A stretch of 64,000 nt of DNA from Entamoeba invadens IP1 (taxonomy: Eukaryota; Evosea; Mastigamoebida; Endamoebidae), in contig NW_004440095.1 in the NCBI RefSeq assembly GCF_000330505.1, positions 125,785-189,784 on the forward strand. The letters run 5' to 3'. The notes below the pieces were generated by a model. That model was not told the origin of the DNA. It saw only the letters and a program-made list of their open reading frames with translations, and did not search any database. Shown one piece after another: positions 20,153 to 29,485 of this stretch. The position numbers and the translations under genes were made by a program. The number at the start of each line of letters is the position of its first letter. Positions within the stretch are counted from its first letter, which is position 1.

Positions 20153-20573
20153 ATTGCCAAAAGTGGGATAAAGTTCTTGGAAACATTTTCAAGTTACTGG
20201 TCATTATTAATATAGTATTATTATAATTATTTTATAGTTTAATTGAATAATGGAAATTGGTTGAAATTCAAGGTAAATAAGTTAATAATTTGATTTATTG
20301 TTTTTTGGTAAGAATATAGTTTTTAATATAATAAATATTTACTATTAATTTTGTAGTTATTTTTATTATTTTAAAATAATAAAAATGTTTAAGTTAATTT
20401 ATTTTGTAGAAAATAAAACAATGATAAATAAATTTAAAATTATAGTTTAATTAATTGATTATTTGAATAATAAATTTATCATAACTATTAAGTTTAATAA
20501 AAAAGATAATGAGAAGATTTCTTGTGTAGAATGAATAAACATTTAGTCGTGGTTTTTATGAGGAAAAATAAGT
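20153..20573. other. AT-rich spacer
   Basis: Upstream region of the RalGAP-like gene. Dominated by A/T runs; nothing recognisable apart from the short ORF that follows at 20574. Confidence 0.55.
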
Positions 20574-20744
20574 ATGAAAAGACAACCACCTCTTAAAGTG
20601 ACAAGAAACACCAGTGTCAAAAATAAGATGACAGAAAGAGAAACAGCTGAAGAGATGTACTTTGAAAACATCCGGCATAATATAAAGATGCTTGGGCTCC
20701 AACAATTACAAAAGAAAGGTGGTGTTTGTGCAGAGAAAGTTTAA
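20574..20744 (+). CDS. Candidate 56-residue basic protein
   Basis: ATG to TAA gives MKRQPPLKVTRNTSVKNK, a helical segment ETAEEMYFENIRHNIKMLG and the end LQQLQKKGGVCAEKV. Base composition is clearly less A/T-rich than the surrounding spacer, the pattern seen for true exons in this window. It has no membrane segment or known motif. It could be an independent small gene or a lone exon of a larger one; no GTTTGT donor lies at its end. The function is unknown. Confidence 0.45.
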   Translation: MKRQPPLKVTRNTSVKNKMTERETAEEMYFENIRHNIKMLGLQQLQKKGGVCAEKV

Positions 20745-20923
20745 CAAAAGAAGTGTGTTTAATTAATCTCACAATTATCAATAATAAACCATTTACTTAC
20801 TTTTATGGTTAAAATACTATGCCAAGATTTAATCAGTCAAAACTATTAATTAATAATAAAAATACTTATTTACTATAATAATAAAAGTATTGAATCTTTA
20901 GAACAGAAAAAGACAAAGGAGTG

Positions 20924-22534
20924 ATGGAAGTGACAAAGGAGTCGGTGGACGAGTTATACTACCTCTTGGAACCATTTATTGACATTGTGACGATGAGAAA
21001 CGAGGCACCCACAACAACATGTGTGCTAGCTTCAATGCACGATTTAGTGTACACATTTTTTTGTGACCATTACTGGGATACTGAAGGTATCGTCCTCAAA
21101 ATGATTCAGGACATAGTATCTTCATTCTCTAAAGGACGTTACGAGAAGTTTAAGGCTGTGTCCGACGATAACCTCATCTTAGCACTTGAGAGTGAGTTCA
21201 TCATCTGGAAAAGAGTCAGGAAGTGCTTGAAAACGACTTTTATGTCCGTCGACAATTTGGTACATTGCAACTACGTCAACACGATGTTAAATTGTGCGTA
21301 CCGGGATACATTCATGAAACAGTCTCAAGCGGAGACAAGTAAGCGAATAATGGGGGAGATATCGAAATGGAGACTCAACGGGAAACGTCTCAATNNNNNN
21401 NNNNNNNNNNNNNNNNNNNNNNNNNNNNNNNNNNNNNNNNNNNNNNNNNNNNNNNNNNNNNNNNNNNNNNNNNNNNNNNNNNNNNNNNNNNNNNTGGTTC
21501 GACTCTTTAAGCGAGGAGTGTCGATGGGGTTTTTGACGTTGCCGCAGAAACTTTCCGAGCAACTTCCAATCAACTTTGCAGTGTATTTGGATCACGTGTT
21601 GTCGTCTTTTTGTACATCACAAGAAGTTACTACAATATGCAAATTGATAGGACTTCTGGACAACAAAGATGTCATGCTTTTACATTACAGAAAGTGTTTG
21701 TCAAAGAGAGTAATTTACGACGACCAAATCTCATTGGACACAAACAACTTCTTCTTGACTACACTCACTGGGTTGATTGGTAATACACTCACACACCCAA
21801 TACTCCAAGTCCTGAACGAGTTACAGACCTCGAGAGTGTTTACAGAGAAAATAAAGAACTTAGTTCCTTTACAGACAAAAGTGAATATATTTTCGCTGCA
21901 ACAACTCTTTCAAAGACCACTGAGCTTGACTCTTCCGAGCGAAATAGAGGATATTTGGAAAATCATCATCACACAGTATGCAAGAATACACGAGAAGAGA
22001 AAATTGGTGTTATGCGAGACATCAAGCACAGTGTTTCTTAAAAGCGGGAAGATGACAATTGAGATGCCGTTACCACATTATATGATATTCAAAGAGGGGG
22101 AAACGGTGATGAACGACGTTGCTAAAAAGTATAATATCGACTCGGAAAGTTTGGACAACTTCTGTGGTGACCTTGAGAGCGCTAAGTTAATAACACGAAA
22201 AGAGAATTCAATATATCCCGTCAGCGAGTTCAAGGGTGATGTCATCATCGTACAGATGACGCAGAAAAAGAAGAACTTACCGTCCGACGTCATTGATGAA
22301 AAAGCGGAAGTCGAAGAAAAACGATTTCAAACTATTGTCGGAGTGCAAGTCAGGCTGATGAAACGTCACAAAAAGATCACACACCAGGACTTGATCAGAC
22401 TCACAAACGATCAAGTCAAGAAGACGTTTGTGCCTGACTCAAGACTCCTTCGTAAGGCTCTTGAGTATTTGATCGACAACGAGTATATAGAGAGAGACAA
22501 AAGTGACAAAGACCTTTTAATCTATCTCTCTTAA
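20924..22534 (+). CDS. Cullin (E3 ligase scaffold) interrupted by an assembly gap
   Basis: Cullins hold a substrate adaptor at the N-terminus and the RING protein RBX1 at the C-terminus to ubiquitylate targets. The N-terminal part shows cullin-repeat helices. The C-terminal half has HYRKCLSKRVI (family LYRKxLAxRLL), and the terminal winged helix with NEDD8 acceptor region VQVRLMKRHKKITHQDLI and ending EYIERDKSDKDLLIYLS. A block of exactly 100 N (21395-21494) splits the gene. The apparent protein is 536 residues where cullins run about 700-800, so the true gap is probably several hundred bases. The frame across the gap is arbitrary. The preceding GTG at 20921 is not the start; ATG is at 20924. 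I cannot place it in a cullin subfamily. Confidence 0.88.
   Translation: MEVTKESVDELYYLLEPFIDIVTMRNEAPTTTCVLASMHDLVYTFFCDHYWDTEGIVLKMIQDIVSSFSKGRYEKFKAVSDDNLILALESEFIIWKRVRKCLKTTFMSVDNLVHCNYVNTMLNCAYRDTFMKQSQAETSKRIMGEISKWRLNGKRLNXXXXXXXXXXXXXXXXXXXXXXXXXXXXXXXXXXVRLFKRGVSMGFLTLPQKLSEQLPINFAVYLDHVLSSFCTSQEVTTICKLIGLLDNKDVMLLHYRKCLSKRVIYDDQISLDTNNFFLTTLTGLIGNTLTHPILQVLNELQTSRVFTEKIKNLVPLQTKVNIFSLQQLFQRPLSLTLPSEIEDIWKIIITQYARIHEKRKLVLCETSSTVFLKSGKMTIEMPLPHYMIFKEGETVMNDVAKKYNIDSESLDNFCGDLESAKLITRKENSIYPVSEFKGDVIIVQMTQKKKNLPSDVIDEKAEVEEKRFQTIVGVQVRLMKRHKKITHQDLIRLTNDQVKKTFVPDSRLLRKALEYLIDNEYIERDKSDKDLLIYLS
21395..21494. other. Assembly gap of 100 N
   Basis: A run of exactly 100 undefined bases, the conventional placeholder for a gap of unknown size. 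It lies within the cullin reading frame. Confidence 0.98.
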
Positions 22535-22735
22535 CACTTCCTATTGTTATTCAACATCTAAATGATCATTTTTGACTTGAGTTAGTATATTTCTGAATCC
22601 AACTATAGGGGTCATATAAATTGGTTGTTTTCCATCAATTAGTTGAAGATTTTGGTAGAACTTCGATTCGAACAAAGTGTAAAACATTTTTAATAAAAAT
22701 TGTGTTATTTGTTAAATTTTGCAGCCCTGATATTT

Positions 22736-24638
22736 AAGAGTGTTAACGTGATAGGGCGTATCCACACGGAAATGGTGAATCCCTGCGGATTGGATTATTT
22801 TGTGTGGATTGCCTCTAATTTTTTTGTCGAAAAAATTCAAATATTTGTTTTAAACCATATGTTATGATTTTTAAAATTAATAATTGTTATTTATGATCAT
22901 TTATGGGACAAAAATGATACACAAACATAAATACCCCCATAAGGAGTATTTCCAATATTTGCAATAATTTCATAGTAAGAAAAAACGCTATTTTCAGCCT
23001 TTTTTTGGAGTGGTAAAATAAGAATAGATCAAAATGAACAAATAAAATAACTAACAAAATTCACTCGTATTATCCCGTTTATTTGATACATCTAACACTA
23101 TTTTTTTCGTTTTTTTAATTGAAAAAACATTTCAAAAGTGATTTATGTGATTTAAATTTGAAAAAATTCCCGTTTTTGCATTAAAAAATATTTATTTAAA
23201 TATCAATTAACAATTATATTATTTTTTCGTTAATCGTAGCTCAAAAATGCATTAATTATCACATTTTACTAATAGTATTGTAATTTATATAAACACTCCA
23301 TTAGTTTATTATTTTAATAATAATATTTGGGAATTGAAATGTGTTAAATAATGACTTTTAGTTGGCGCAAATTATACGTATAAATACGGTTTTTACATCC
23401 TAAATTATATTCTGGTTTTGTTGAAAATGTTAAAGACAAAGGTTTTATGTCTAAACTAAACTATTAATCAATAACAATCAATTATATTACAATAGTACAT
23501 TATTAATTAACATAAAAATGACAAAATAAACACAAAACAAATTCTATTAACATAGTTAAATAAAATGTAATTTTTACTATAAAAACCTTAAAAAGTTAAA
23601 TGGCAAATTACCACATTGTAACAATAAGTTATTTTTTATGTTATTAAAAAATCATAACAATACATATTAATTAGAATAGAAACATACGGCAAATACCAAC
23701 AAAAACCATTAAAAAAAACAAGTCATGTCACTCATTACATTTAACATGTAATAATGAAGATTGTCAATCTATATTTACCATCCACACCTTTTCAGCCAAT
23801 CCACAGTAAACTATGCCATTGTATCTTATGACAAATTATATGTTATTTTATAAATTATTCAATTTCAATAGGGACCTACATTGACCACCACCACCTTTAC
23901 CAAAAAAAAATATTTGCCGCGAGTGTTTTTTGAAGGAAGTCCACTTTTCAGCCACTGTTTGTGCGTCCCCATGTCACCCACTTTCCTTGTCCGTACTGTG
24001 TGGACGCGGATGTGGTTCCCCCCCGCTTGCGGGGGGGTCAGGGGGGATCCGCGCCAAGGGAGGACTTGGAAAGTGGGTGAAACGGTGCACAAACAGACTG
24101 TTTGAGTGCGTCTTTATGAGCCTTCTTTTCCTTGTCCGTCTCTCTCGGTTTCCACTGACTCGAGGTGTATTTTCGGCATTTCTTGAATTCGGGAACCAGA
24201 CCTAATATCTTCCCATTTTCCTATTTACTATAATTTTAATTTGAATATGATTCGAAATAGAAAAAATAAATCTATTTTAAGAGGTGGTGGTGGTCAATGT
24301 AGGTCCCATTTCAATAATTTTTTAGATTGAATATAGTTTATACAATTAATTAAATAAACTAAAGTTAATTAATAAAAAACTTTAGTCTTAAAATTTTAAC
24401 AAAAATATTTTTTTTTGCGGCAAATTCGTTTAAATGGTAAAAGTAAAAGATGACTTTGACTAAAAATAAAATTTGTTTTTTCTGTTTTAACTTTCAAAAA
24501 AATCGGTTTTTTATGAATTCGGTCCAAAATACCCATTTTTTTGTAAACTCTTAGGCAAATTTTATATCAATTACAACAAAAATGTGTAAGATTTTCAAAG
24601 CCATCCACACAAAAGTGGTCTATCACGTTAACACTCTT
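22736..24638. mobile_element. 1.9-kb terminal-inverted-repeat element, non-coding
   Basis: Ends share an inverted repeat starting AAGAGTGTTAACGTGATAG (22736-22754 and 24620-24638). Similarity resumes further in: TTTGTGTGGAT on the left near 22799-22812 and its complement near 24601-24615. The right arm lacks about 35 bp present on the left. The interior is AT-rich with no open frame of coding composition, so this would be a non-autonomous DNA transposon. I do not see a convincing target-site duplication, and the superfamily is unassigned. A second element is nested at 23871-24307. It fills the gap between the cullin and LRR-like genes. Confidence 0.62.
23871..24307. mobile_element. Mutator-like MITE with 26-bp TIRs and 9-bp duplication
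   Basis: A 437-bp element with perfect 26-bp inverted ends (23871-23896 and 24282-24307, starting GGGACCTACATTGACC). It is flanked by the 9-bp direct duplication ATTTCAATA (23862-23870 and 24308-24316). A 9-bp duplication is typical of the Mutator superfamily. The interior is GC-rich for this genome and holds a second imperfect palindrome around CACCCACTTTCC (about 23975-23990 and 24065-24080). At the centre is a strong G/C hairpin. The frames inside are by-products of the palindrome. It lies within the larger inverted-repeat element, so it inserted later. Confidence 0.88.
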
Positions 24639-25408
24639 TATAATAAAAATTGTTGACATAACAATATTTTTTAATAATATATGGTAAATAAAAAACACGT
24701 TTGTCTTTTTGATAATATTGAATTTGGCGTTTTTTGCAATTAAAGTTTGAATTATTTTATATTGTTTTTACAAAATTAAAACAAAACAATTTATTTTAGT
24801 TGTTTTTTAATCAGTTTTAAAATGTTTTTAATTTTTGTATTAAACCGGGACAATATTTTAGTATTTTTTGTAAATACGTTTTTGGGATAAAAATCCCCCT
24901 CTAACACTTAACTCGGCAAAATTTTTGGGTTGCGACTTCATACCTTTATAGATCATATTTGTTTTTTAATAAAAATATGGTTACTTTTTAGTTAATAATC
25001 TATAATATGTCAAAACGGCAAGAATATTTTTTTCCGTTTGTAATTTAAACTTTTTTAATTAGTTAATAATTTAATAATATCATAGTATAATTTATTAACA
25101 CCAAAACATATTAAAAAACACCAAAAAACTTAATCAAAATCAAAATATCTTTGTTAAAAACAATTGTTGTTTTTTATTATTTAATCTATAATATCATGGT
25201 TATTATACTAAAATATATGGTAAAAAAGAACAAAATAAATATACATTCATAAACTTTATTAAATAATAAAAATGTGCACTTTCAAAATATTCACAACCAC
25301 AACATTCAAAAAACAGTTTCCCGTTTTGAATTGAAAAATAACAAAGAGGAATAATACCAATCGTTTATCAATAAACAGACTCTGCCAACTCGAAAATCAA
25401 ACTGTTTG
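24639..25408. other. AT-rich spacer
   Basis: Long A/T-rich sequence with many poly-T runs between the mobile-element block and the LRR-like gene. No exon, RNA gene or repeat recognised. Confidence 0.55.
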
Positions 25409-26725
25409 ATGGGCCGCCTCGAAAAGGTTTATTTGATGAATGTTGCACTATTTCTACACAACCGCCATACACTCGAGTTCTTTTTATGTGTTTCAAAGAG
25501 TTGTTGTGAAGCATTTAAAATGCTTCACATCAACCCAACATTCAATGGGAAGATGGTGAAGGGTGATGTTTCATTCTTTATGAAGATGCTTCCGAAGCTG
25601 GAGACATTAGAAGCTCCGTTTGAGTGTTACAACTCCACTGTCCAAAATTTCCGGTCTCTGACATACTCAGAGACATGTCCTAAACAAACACATAACATCA
25701 AATTTGCAAAAATTCAAATCAATACAACGTCTGTGGACGTCATTGACAAATTCCCTGATATAAGGGAGGCGTATTTCATGTTCAATATCTACACAGACCC
25801 AATCCCCTTTATTAACAGAATAATAACACTGAAATTGGACAAAGTCCGCCTTGAAGGGATCGAAGGAAAGATGTACACATCACTGAACACACTGTTATCG
25901 ACTCTGAAGAGTAAAACGAAGTGGATTATAGTGTATAAGAATAACATTCCGATCACTACAGACGAACCAATAAAAGGGAATGTGGTCAATTGCTCCGAGA
26001 CGCAATTTGGGTATAACTTGATCTTCCTTGCACGTCGGATCTCTTCAGTGTTTGATGACAATTTGTATCGAAAGTACTTGGTCCCCACCGTCAAGTTTGA
26101 AAAGAACGAGAAAGTACCCAACTCCGTGTTGTTGTTCTCGTGCGCAATAGAACTCAACAAAATGGAGACGGATAACATCTTCCAAACTATCAGCGGCTTC
26201 TCCTTCCTCACTGAAGTCGAAGTCAAGAATTCGACCATCAAAAACTTTGTCTTCCCTGAGACTCTCACTAAACTCAGAATCATTTTTAGTCAGTCGACTA
26301 ACATCACTATCCCAAAGAACTTGAAGAGTTTGTATGTCTTCGGTGGGACCATCCAAATTGCAAACACAAAGACGTTTGCTCAACTTGAAGAACTGAAACT
26401 GGTCGGTGACGCGATAAATGTCACAGCGTTTGAATGGGACGCAAATTGTTCAGTAAGCACGTTTGATGTCGAGTACAATAATAATCCTGGAATTAATATC
26501 CCACCGTTTGCGACGGAAGTCTGTTTGTTGAACTGCGACGGAGTGGCACAAATCACAGTACCAAAGAGTGTGTTTAAACTCACCATTGGGTATTGCGCTA
26601 ATTTGAAGAACATCAATTACCAAAACAAAGAGAATGTCAGAGAAAGTCTAATTGTCTCGTCACCAGACTTCCCAGAACCCGTGGCAAAGTCCGTGTCAGA
26701 CGGTTCAAAGTGTGTAGTCGTTTAG
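25409..26725 (+). CDS. Leucine-rich-repeat-like Entamoeba family protein
   Basis: 438 residues, soluble. The N-terminus (MGRLEKVYLMNVALFLHNRH, then FLCVSKSCCEAFKMLHINP) has the F-box-like helical look common to a large Entamoeba family of LRR proteins. The rest shows irregular leucine-rich units, for example LTKLRIIFSQSTNITIPKNL, LKSLYVFGGTIQIA, LEELKLVGDAINVTAFEW and VFKLTIGYCANLKNI. These build a curved solenoid used for protein binding. No enzymatic domain, signal peptide or intron. A TTG precedes the ATG at 25409. Partner and process are unknown. Confidence 0.72.
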   Translation: MGRLEKVYLMNVALFLHNRHTLEFFLCVSKSCCEAFKMLHINPTFNGKMVKGDVSFFMKMLPKLETLEAPFECYNSTVQNFRSLTYSETCPKQTHNIKFAKIQINTTSVDVIDKFPDIREAYFMFNIYTDPIPFINRIITLKLDKVRLEGIEGKMYTSLNTLLSTLKSKTKWIIVYKNNIPITTDEPIKGNVVNCSETQFGYNLIFLARRISSVFDDNLYRKYLVPTVKFEKNEKVPNSVLLFSCAIELNKMETDNIFQTISGFSFLTEVEVKNSTIKNFVFPETLTKLRIIFSQSTNITIPKNLKSLYVFGGTIQIANTKTFAQLEELKLVGDAINVTAFEWDANCSVSTFDVEYNNNPGINIPPFATEVCLLNCDGVAQITVPKSVFKLTIGYCANLKNINYQNKENVRESLIVSSPDFPEPVAKSVSDGSKCVVV

Positions 26726-26927
26726 TTATTTTTACTCACAAATTTTTTAGTCCATTTTATTCCTTTTCATTTGTCTTTGAAAGAAGTGCTAGAAATGTAA
26801 AATCATTCATTAAAACCAACAGAGTATCGTCTTTTTAATGGACAGTTTTTAATTTTTGAAAAGCAGATGCGGAATAACAAATATGGAAACCAGCTAAAAA
26901 ATGGTGTCTGTTTTTAAAATAGAATAG

Positions 26928-27890
26928 ATGGTGTTGAGACTCTCTGTGGAATTAAAACAGAGAATCAATCTGAAAAAGTATCAAATGAAGTCGCTGAGGG
27001 AAACTTCTGAGTACTCGCGCATGTCCATAGGCGACTTGGTTGATAACACTCGAAATTACCAGGCCAAATTGTCGGAGCTTACTGTCGAAGTTCTTGATTT
27101 GAAAACCAAACTAGACTCAGAAGAAAAAAAGAGACAGTCTGCAGAGTCTGCTTTAATGACTCTTCAGAAAGAACATGACAAAATGTATTCTATTTCGAAA
27201 GACGGAGCGACCAGAGAAGAACAATTGAATTCGACTGTGACTAGGTTGACAAGTGAGAATGAGTGCTTGAAGGAGAAACTTATGAACATGACTGAGAAGG
27301 TTGAAGAGCAGTCCGATGCAATCAATGTTCTCAAAAGTGAATTGTCACAAATAAAAACCAAGAACGAGAAAGAAGACACCCTTTTGCTTCAAATACAACA
27401 CTTGAGTGAAAAACTCGATACACAACATCAATCTTCACAATCGTTCCACTCTCTCGAGATTCAAAAAGTCCAGGAAAGCATCGAGAAAGTCGAGAACGAA
27501 GTGAAGCGTGTGCAGATGACATGCAGTCCAAAGTCAATACACGACGACTATGAAGTACTCAAAGAACGATTGGACAAACAGATGCAATTAGATAGTCGGA
27601 TAGTGACTCAATTTAAAGAAGCAATGATTAGGATGAAAAACAACCAAAACAACATCTTCTTTGCGCTTCGTGGAGCTCTGGACATTCAGAAGGAAGTGAC
27701 AGCGAAAGAGATCATTCACGAAGTCTTTGCACTTCAACAGAAAAAGGCGCTTGTTGAGATGGACAACAGCGAACTCAAAAGGGAGCTTGAAAAGACGAAG
27801 AAAGAATTGGACGCACTCTCGAAGAGGCAAAAGTACTACGGCGATGTGTTGGATAAGGCAGAAGAGATCCTCAAACAGAAACTCGTGTGA
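26928..27890 (+). CDS. Coiled-coil protein, unknown
   Basis: 320 residues, nearly all predicted helix with heptad pattern from about residue 45 to the end (VEVLDLKTKLDSEEKKR, ENECLKEKLMNMTEKVEEQ, LKRELEKTKKELDALSKRQ). A break near 180-235 (HDDYEVLKERLD and NNQNNIFFALRGALDIQ) may be a hinge. There is no motor, membrane or nucleotide-binding motif. Such proteins usually serve as structural or tethering factors. ATG 26928 follows a TAG; no intron. The next gene begins only 67 bases after the stop. Confidence 0.72.
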   Translation: MVLRLSVELKQRINLKKYQMKSLRETSEYSRMSIGDLVDNTRNYQAKLSELTVEVLDLKTKLDSEEKKRQSAESALMTLQKEHDKMYSISKDGATREEQLNSTVTRLTSENECLKEKLMNMTEKVEEQSDAINVLKSELSQIKTKNEKEDTLLLQIQHLSEKLDTQHQSSQSFHSLEIQKVQESIEKVENEVKRVQMTCSPKSIHDDYEVLKERLDKQMQLDSRIVTQFKEAMIRMKNNQNNIFFALRGALDIQKEVTAKEIIHEVFALQQKKALVEMDNSELKRELEKTKKELDALSKRQKYYGDVLDKAEEILKQKLV

Positions 27891-27957
27891 TTTTTATTCA
27901 TTTTTTGTGTTATTTTAGTTACGGAGAGAAGAAACCCTAGTTGATCTCAAAAACTCG

Positions 27958-28346
27958 ATGAGAGTCTTAATTACCTCCCTCCTCGTTGTCGCGTTCTCCG
28001 CACTTCTCCACGGTGCATATCAAATTCATATTCGTTTGTTTTTAACAACGCATCTCGAACAAATTTTAAGCAAATCGAAACTTTTTGACACAATGAATAT
28101 AAGACTTAAGTGAAAAGGAATAAAAAATAACAAATAGTACACCACCACGTACAAAAAACAGGGATTGAAAAGGCGATACCTAGTAGCGTTTTACTCGAAC
28201 TTTTTGGAGGACTGGTGCTTGCTGTTTTTGCTTCTGTGTTGTATGGAGAGTTCAAAAGCATCCGAATATCGTCGGGGCTGCTCGAGAAGACAAGAAGCCA
28301 TTTTATGACGTTCCCTGCATTCCAGCCACTACCTCCTACTCTTTAA
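27958..28346 (+). CDS. EMC5: ER membrane protein complex subunit 5 (EMC5/MMgT-like), two exons
   Basis: A small spliced gene of 94 codons. Exon 1 (27958-28033) encodes a hydrophobic start MRVLITSLLVVAFSALLHGA. Intron 28034-28137 has donor GTTTGTT and acceptor TAG. Exon 2 (28138-28346) continues in frame with VLLELFGGLVLAVFASVLYG and then EFKSIRISSGLLEKTRSHFM. Two helices, the GEFK(S/P)I motif directly after helix 2 and a tail with a FPAF-type aromatic motif are the EMC5/MMgT signature. The family is usually 100-140 residues, so this is a compact version. EMC inserts tail-anchored and multi-pass proteins into the ER membrane. Unspliced, exon 1 would stop soon after the donor. Confidence 0.78.
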
Positions 28347-28583
28347 GAATATCTTTTGTTCATCACTTCTTTGCAAAACATTTTTTTTGTATAACATTTT
28401 TTTCGTCAATTTAAAAAAAATCGAAAAAAAGTTTTCGATGTTTTAAATTCGTTTTGAAAACTATGAAGTGGTTGTAATACGCTAAAGATAAGGAATTAGA
28501 CGGGCTTATTTAATATATAAATTTCTTAAAGAACTAAAACAAAGTTGTACCTCTTTAAACTCCATTTTTCATAACATTTTTAG

Positions 28584-29435
28584 ATGTGCGGATACTGCGT
28601 CAATTGTGGTAAGTGGGTCAACGGAACTAAATTCTGCACTCACTGTGGTACTAAAGTGCCAGAGACAACACCAGCAGTCAAAAAATCACCAGAACCAGTA
28701 AAGTCATATAAACCCCCAACAACTTACAAAACACAACAACAAAGCACACCAACAACTTTCGTTTGTCATTTTTAACATCTTAAATAACAAAGAAATATAT
28801 TGATTGGTGCTCAGAGATAGGTGAAGGCAACTAACCCAAAAGCAGAAAAACCAATTTGTTCTGCGTCTCGAGAAACTAGCTCATACTCTCCACGCCAACA
28901 ACAACAAACGTCATACTCAAAGCCATCAACTTTCTCATCGACAAAGTCGGCGTGTGAAAAACGTGATCAACAAGTTCGAAAGGAGTACAAACCATCGCAA
29001 CCATACCGAGCAACAAACACGGAAGTTGAAATTCAAATATCGAAACAGAGTGCTAAAAGTGCAATGACAGAAAATTTGCTTCCAAGTTTTCTGTCGACAG
29101 GAAGTTCCACACACAAGAAAAAGGAAGCAAAATCAACACCACTGTTTTCAACATCTTCATCCAAAAAGTGTCACATCTGCAAATCACATTTTGAAGGCGG
29201 TGAGTCATACAAAGTAATCTTTGGCAAAAATTACCACGAGAGATGTATGAAGTGTTACAAGTGTGGATGTCGATTATACTCGACTTCAGACATTTACGAA
29301 CACAAACATGAAATGATGTGCAAAACATGTATGTTAAAGAAGCAGCCAAAGTGTGGGCGGTGTTCAAATCCAATTGTTGGGGAGTACTACAAAATCAATG
29401 GTGTTCCTTATCACAAAGAATGCACTCCTAATTGA
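28584..29435 (+). CDS. Zinc-ribbon and LIM-domain protein, two exons
   Basis: 263 residues from exons 28584-28760 and 28821-29435, with a 60-nt intron (donor GTTTGTC, acceptor TAG) in phase 0. The N-terminus is a short zinc ribbon, CVNCGKWVNGTKFCTHCG. A long linker rich in Ser, Thr, Gln and Pro follows. At the C-terminus is a LIM domain beginning CHICKSHFEGGESY with ligands HERCMKCYKC and CKTC, then the first finger of a second LIM (CGRCSNPIVGEYYKINGVPYH), which ends the protein. LIM proteins link actin, membrane and signalling complexes; several are known in Entamoeba. Splicing is needed to join the zinc ribbon to the LIM part. It converges on the DHHC-family gene 50 bp away. Confidence 0.85.
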
Positions 29436-29485
29436 GTATCTCGTCATCTCTCCGTTCTAAACCACTTCAAAAACTACAAAACAAA

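Noticed and set aside
23865..24205. Three overlapping frames at the nested MITE
   Set aside because: They arise from the inverted repeat arms and GC core of the element, on both strands, with no protein-like pattern.
22727..24648. Target-site duplication for the 1.9-kb element
   Set aside because: The flanking bases at 22736 and 24638 do not match over any convincing length; short TA similarity is meaningless here.
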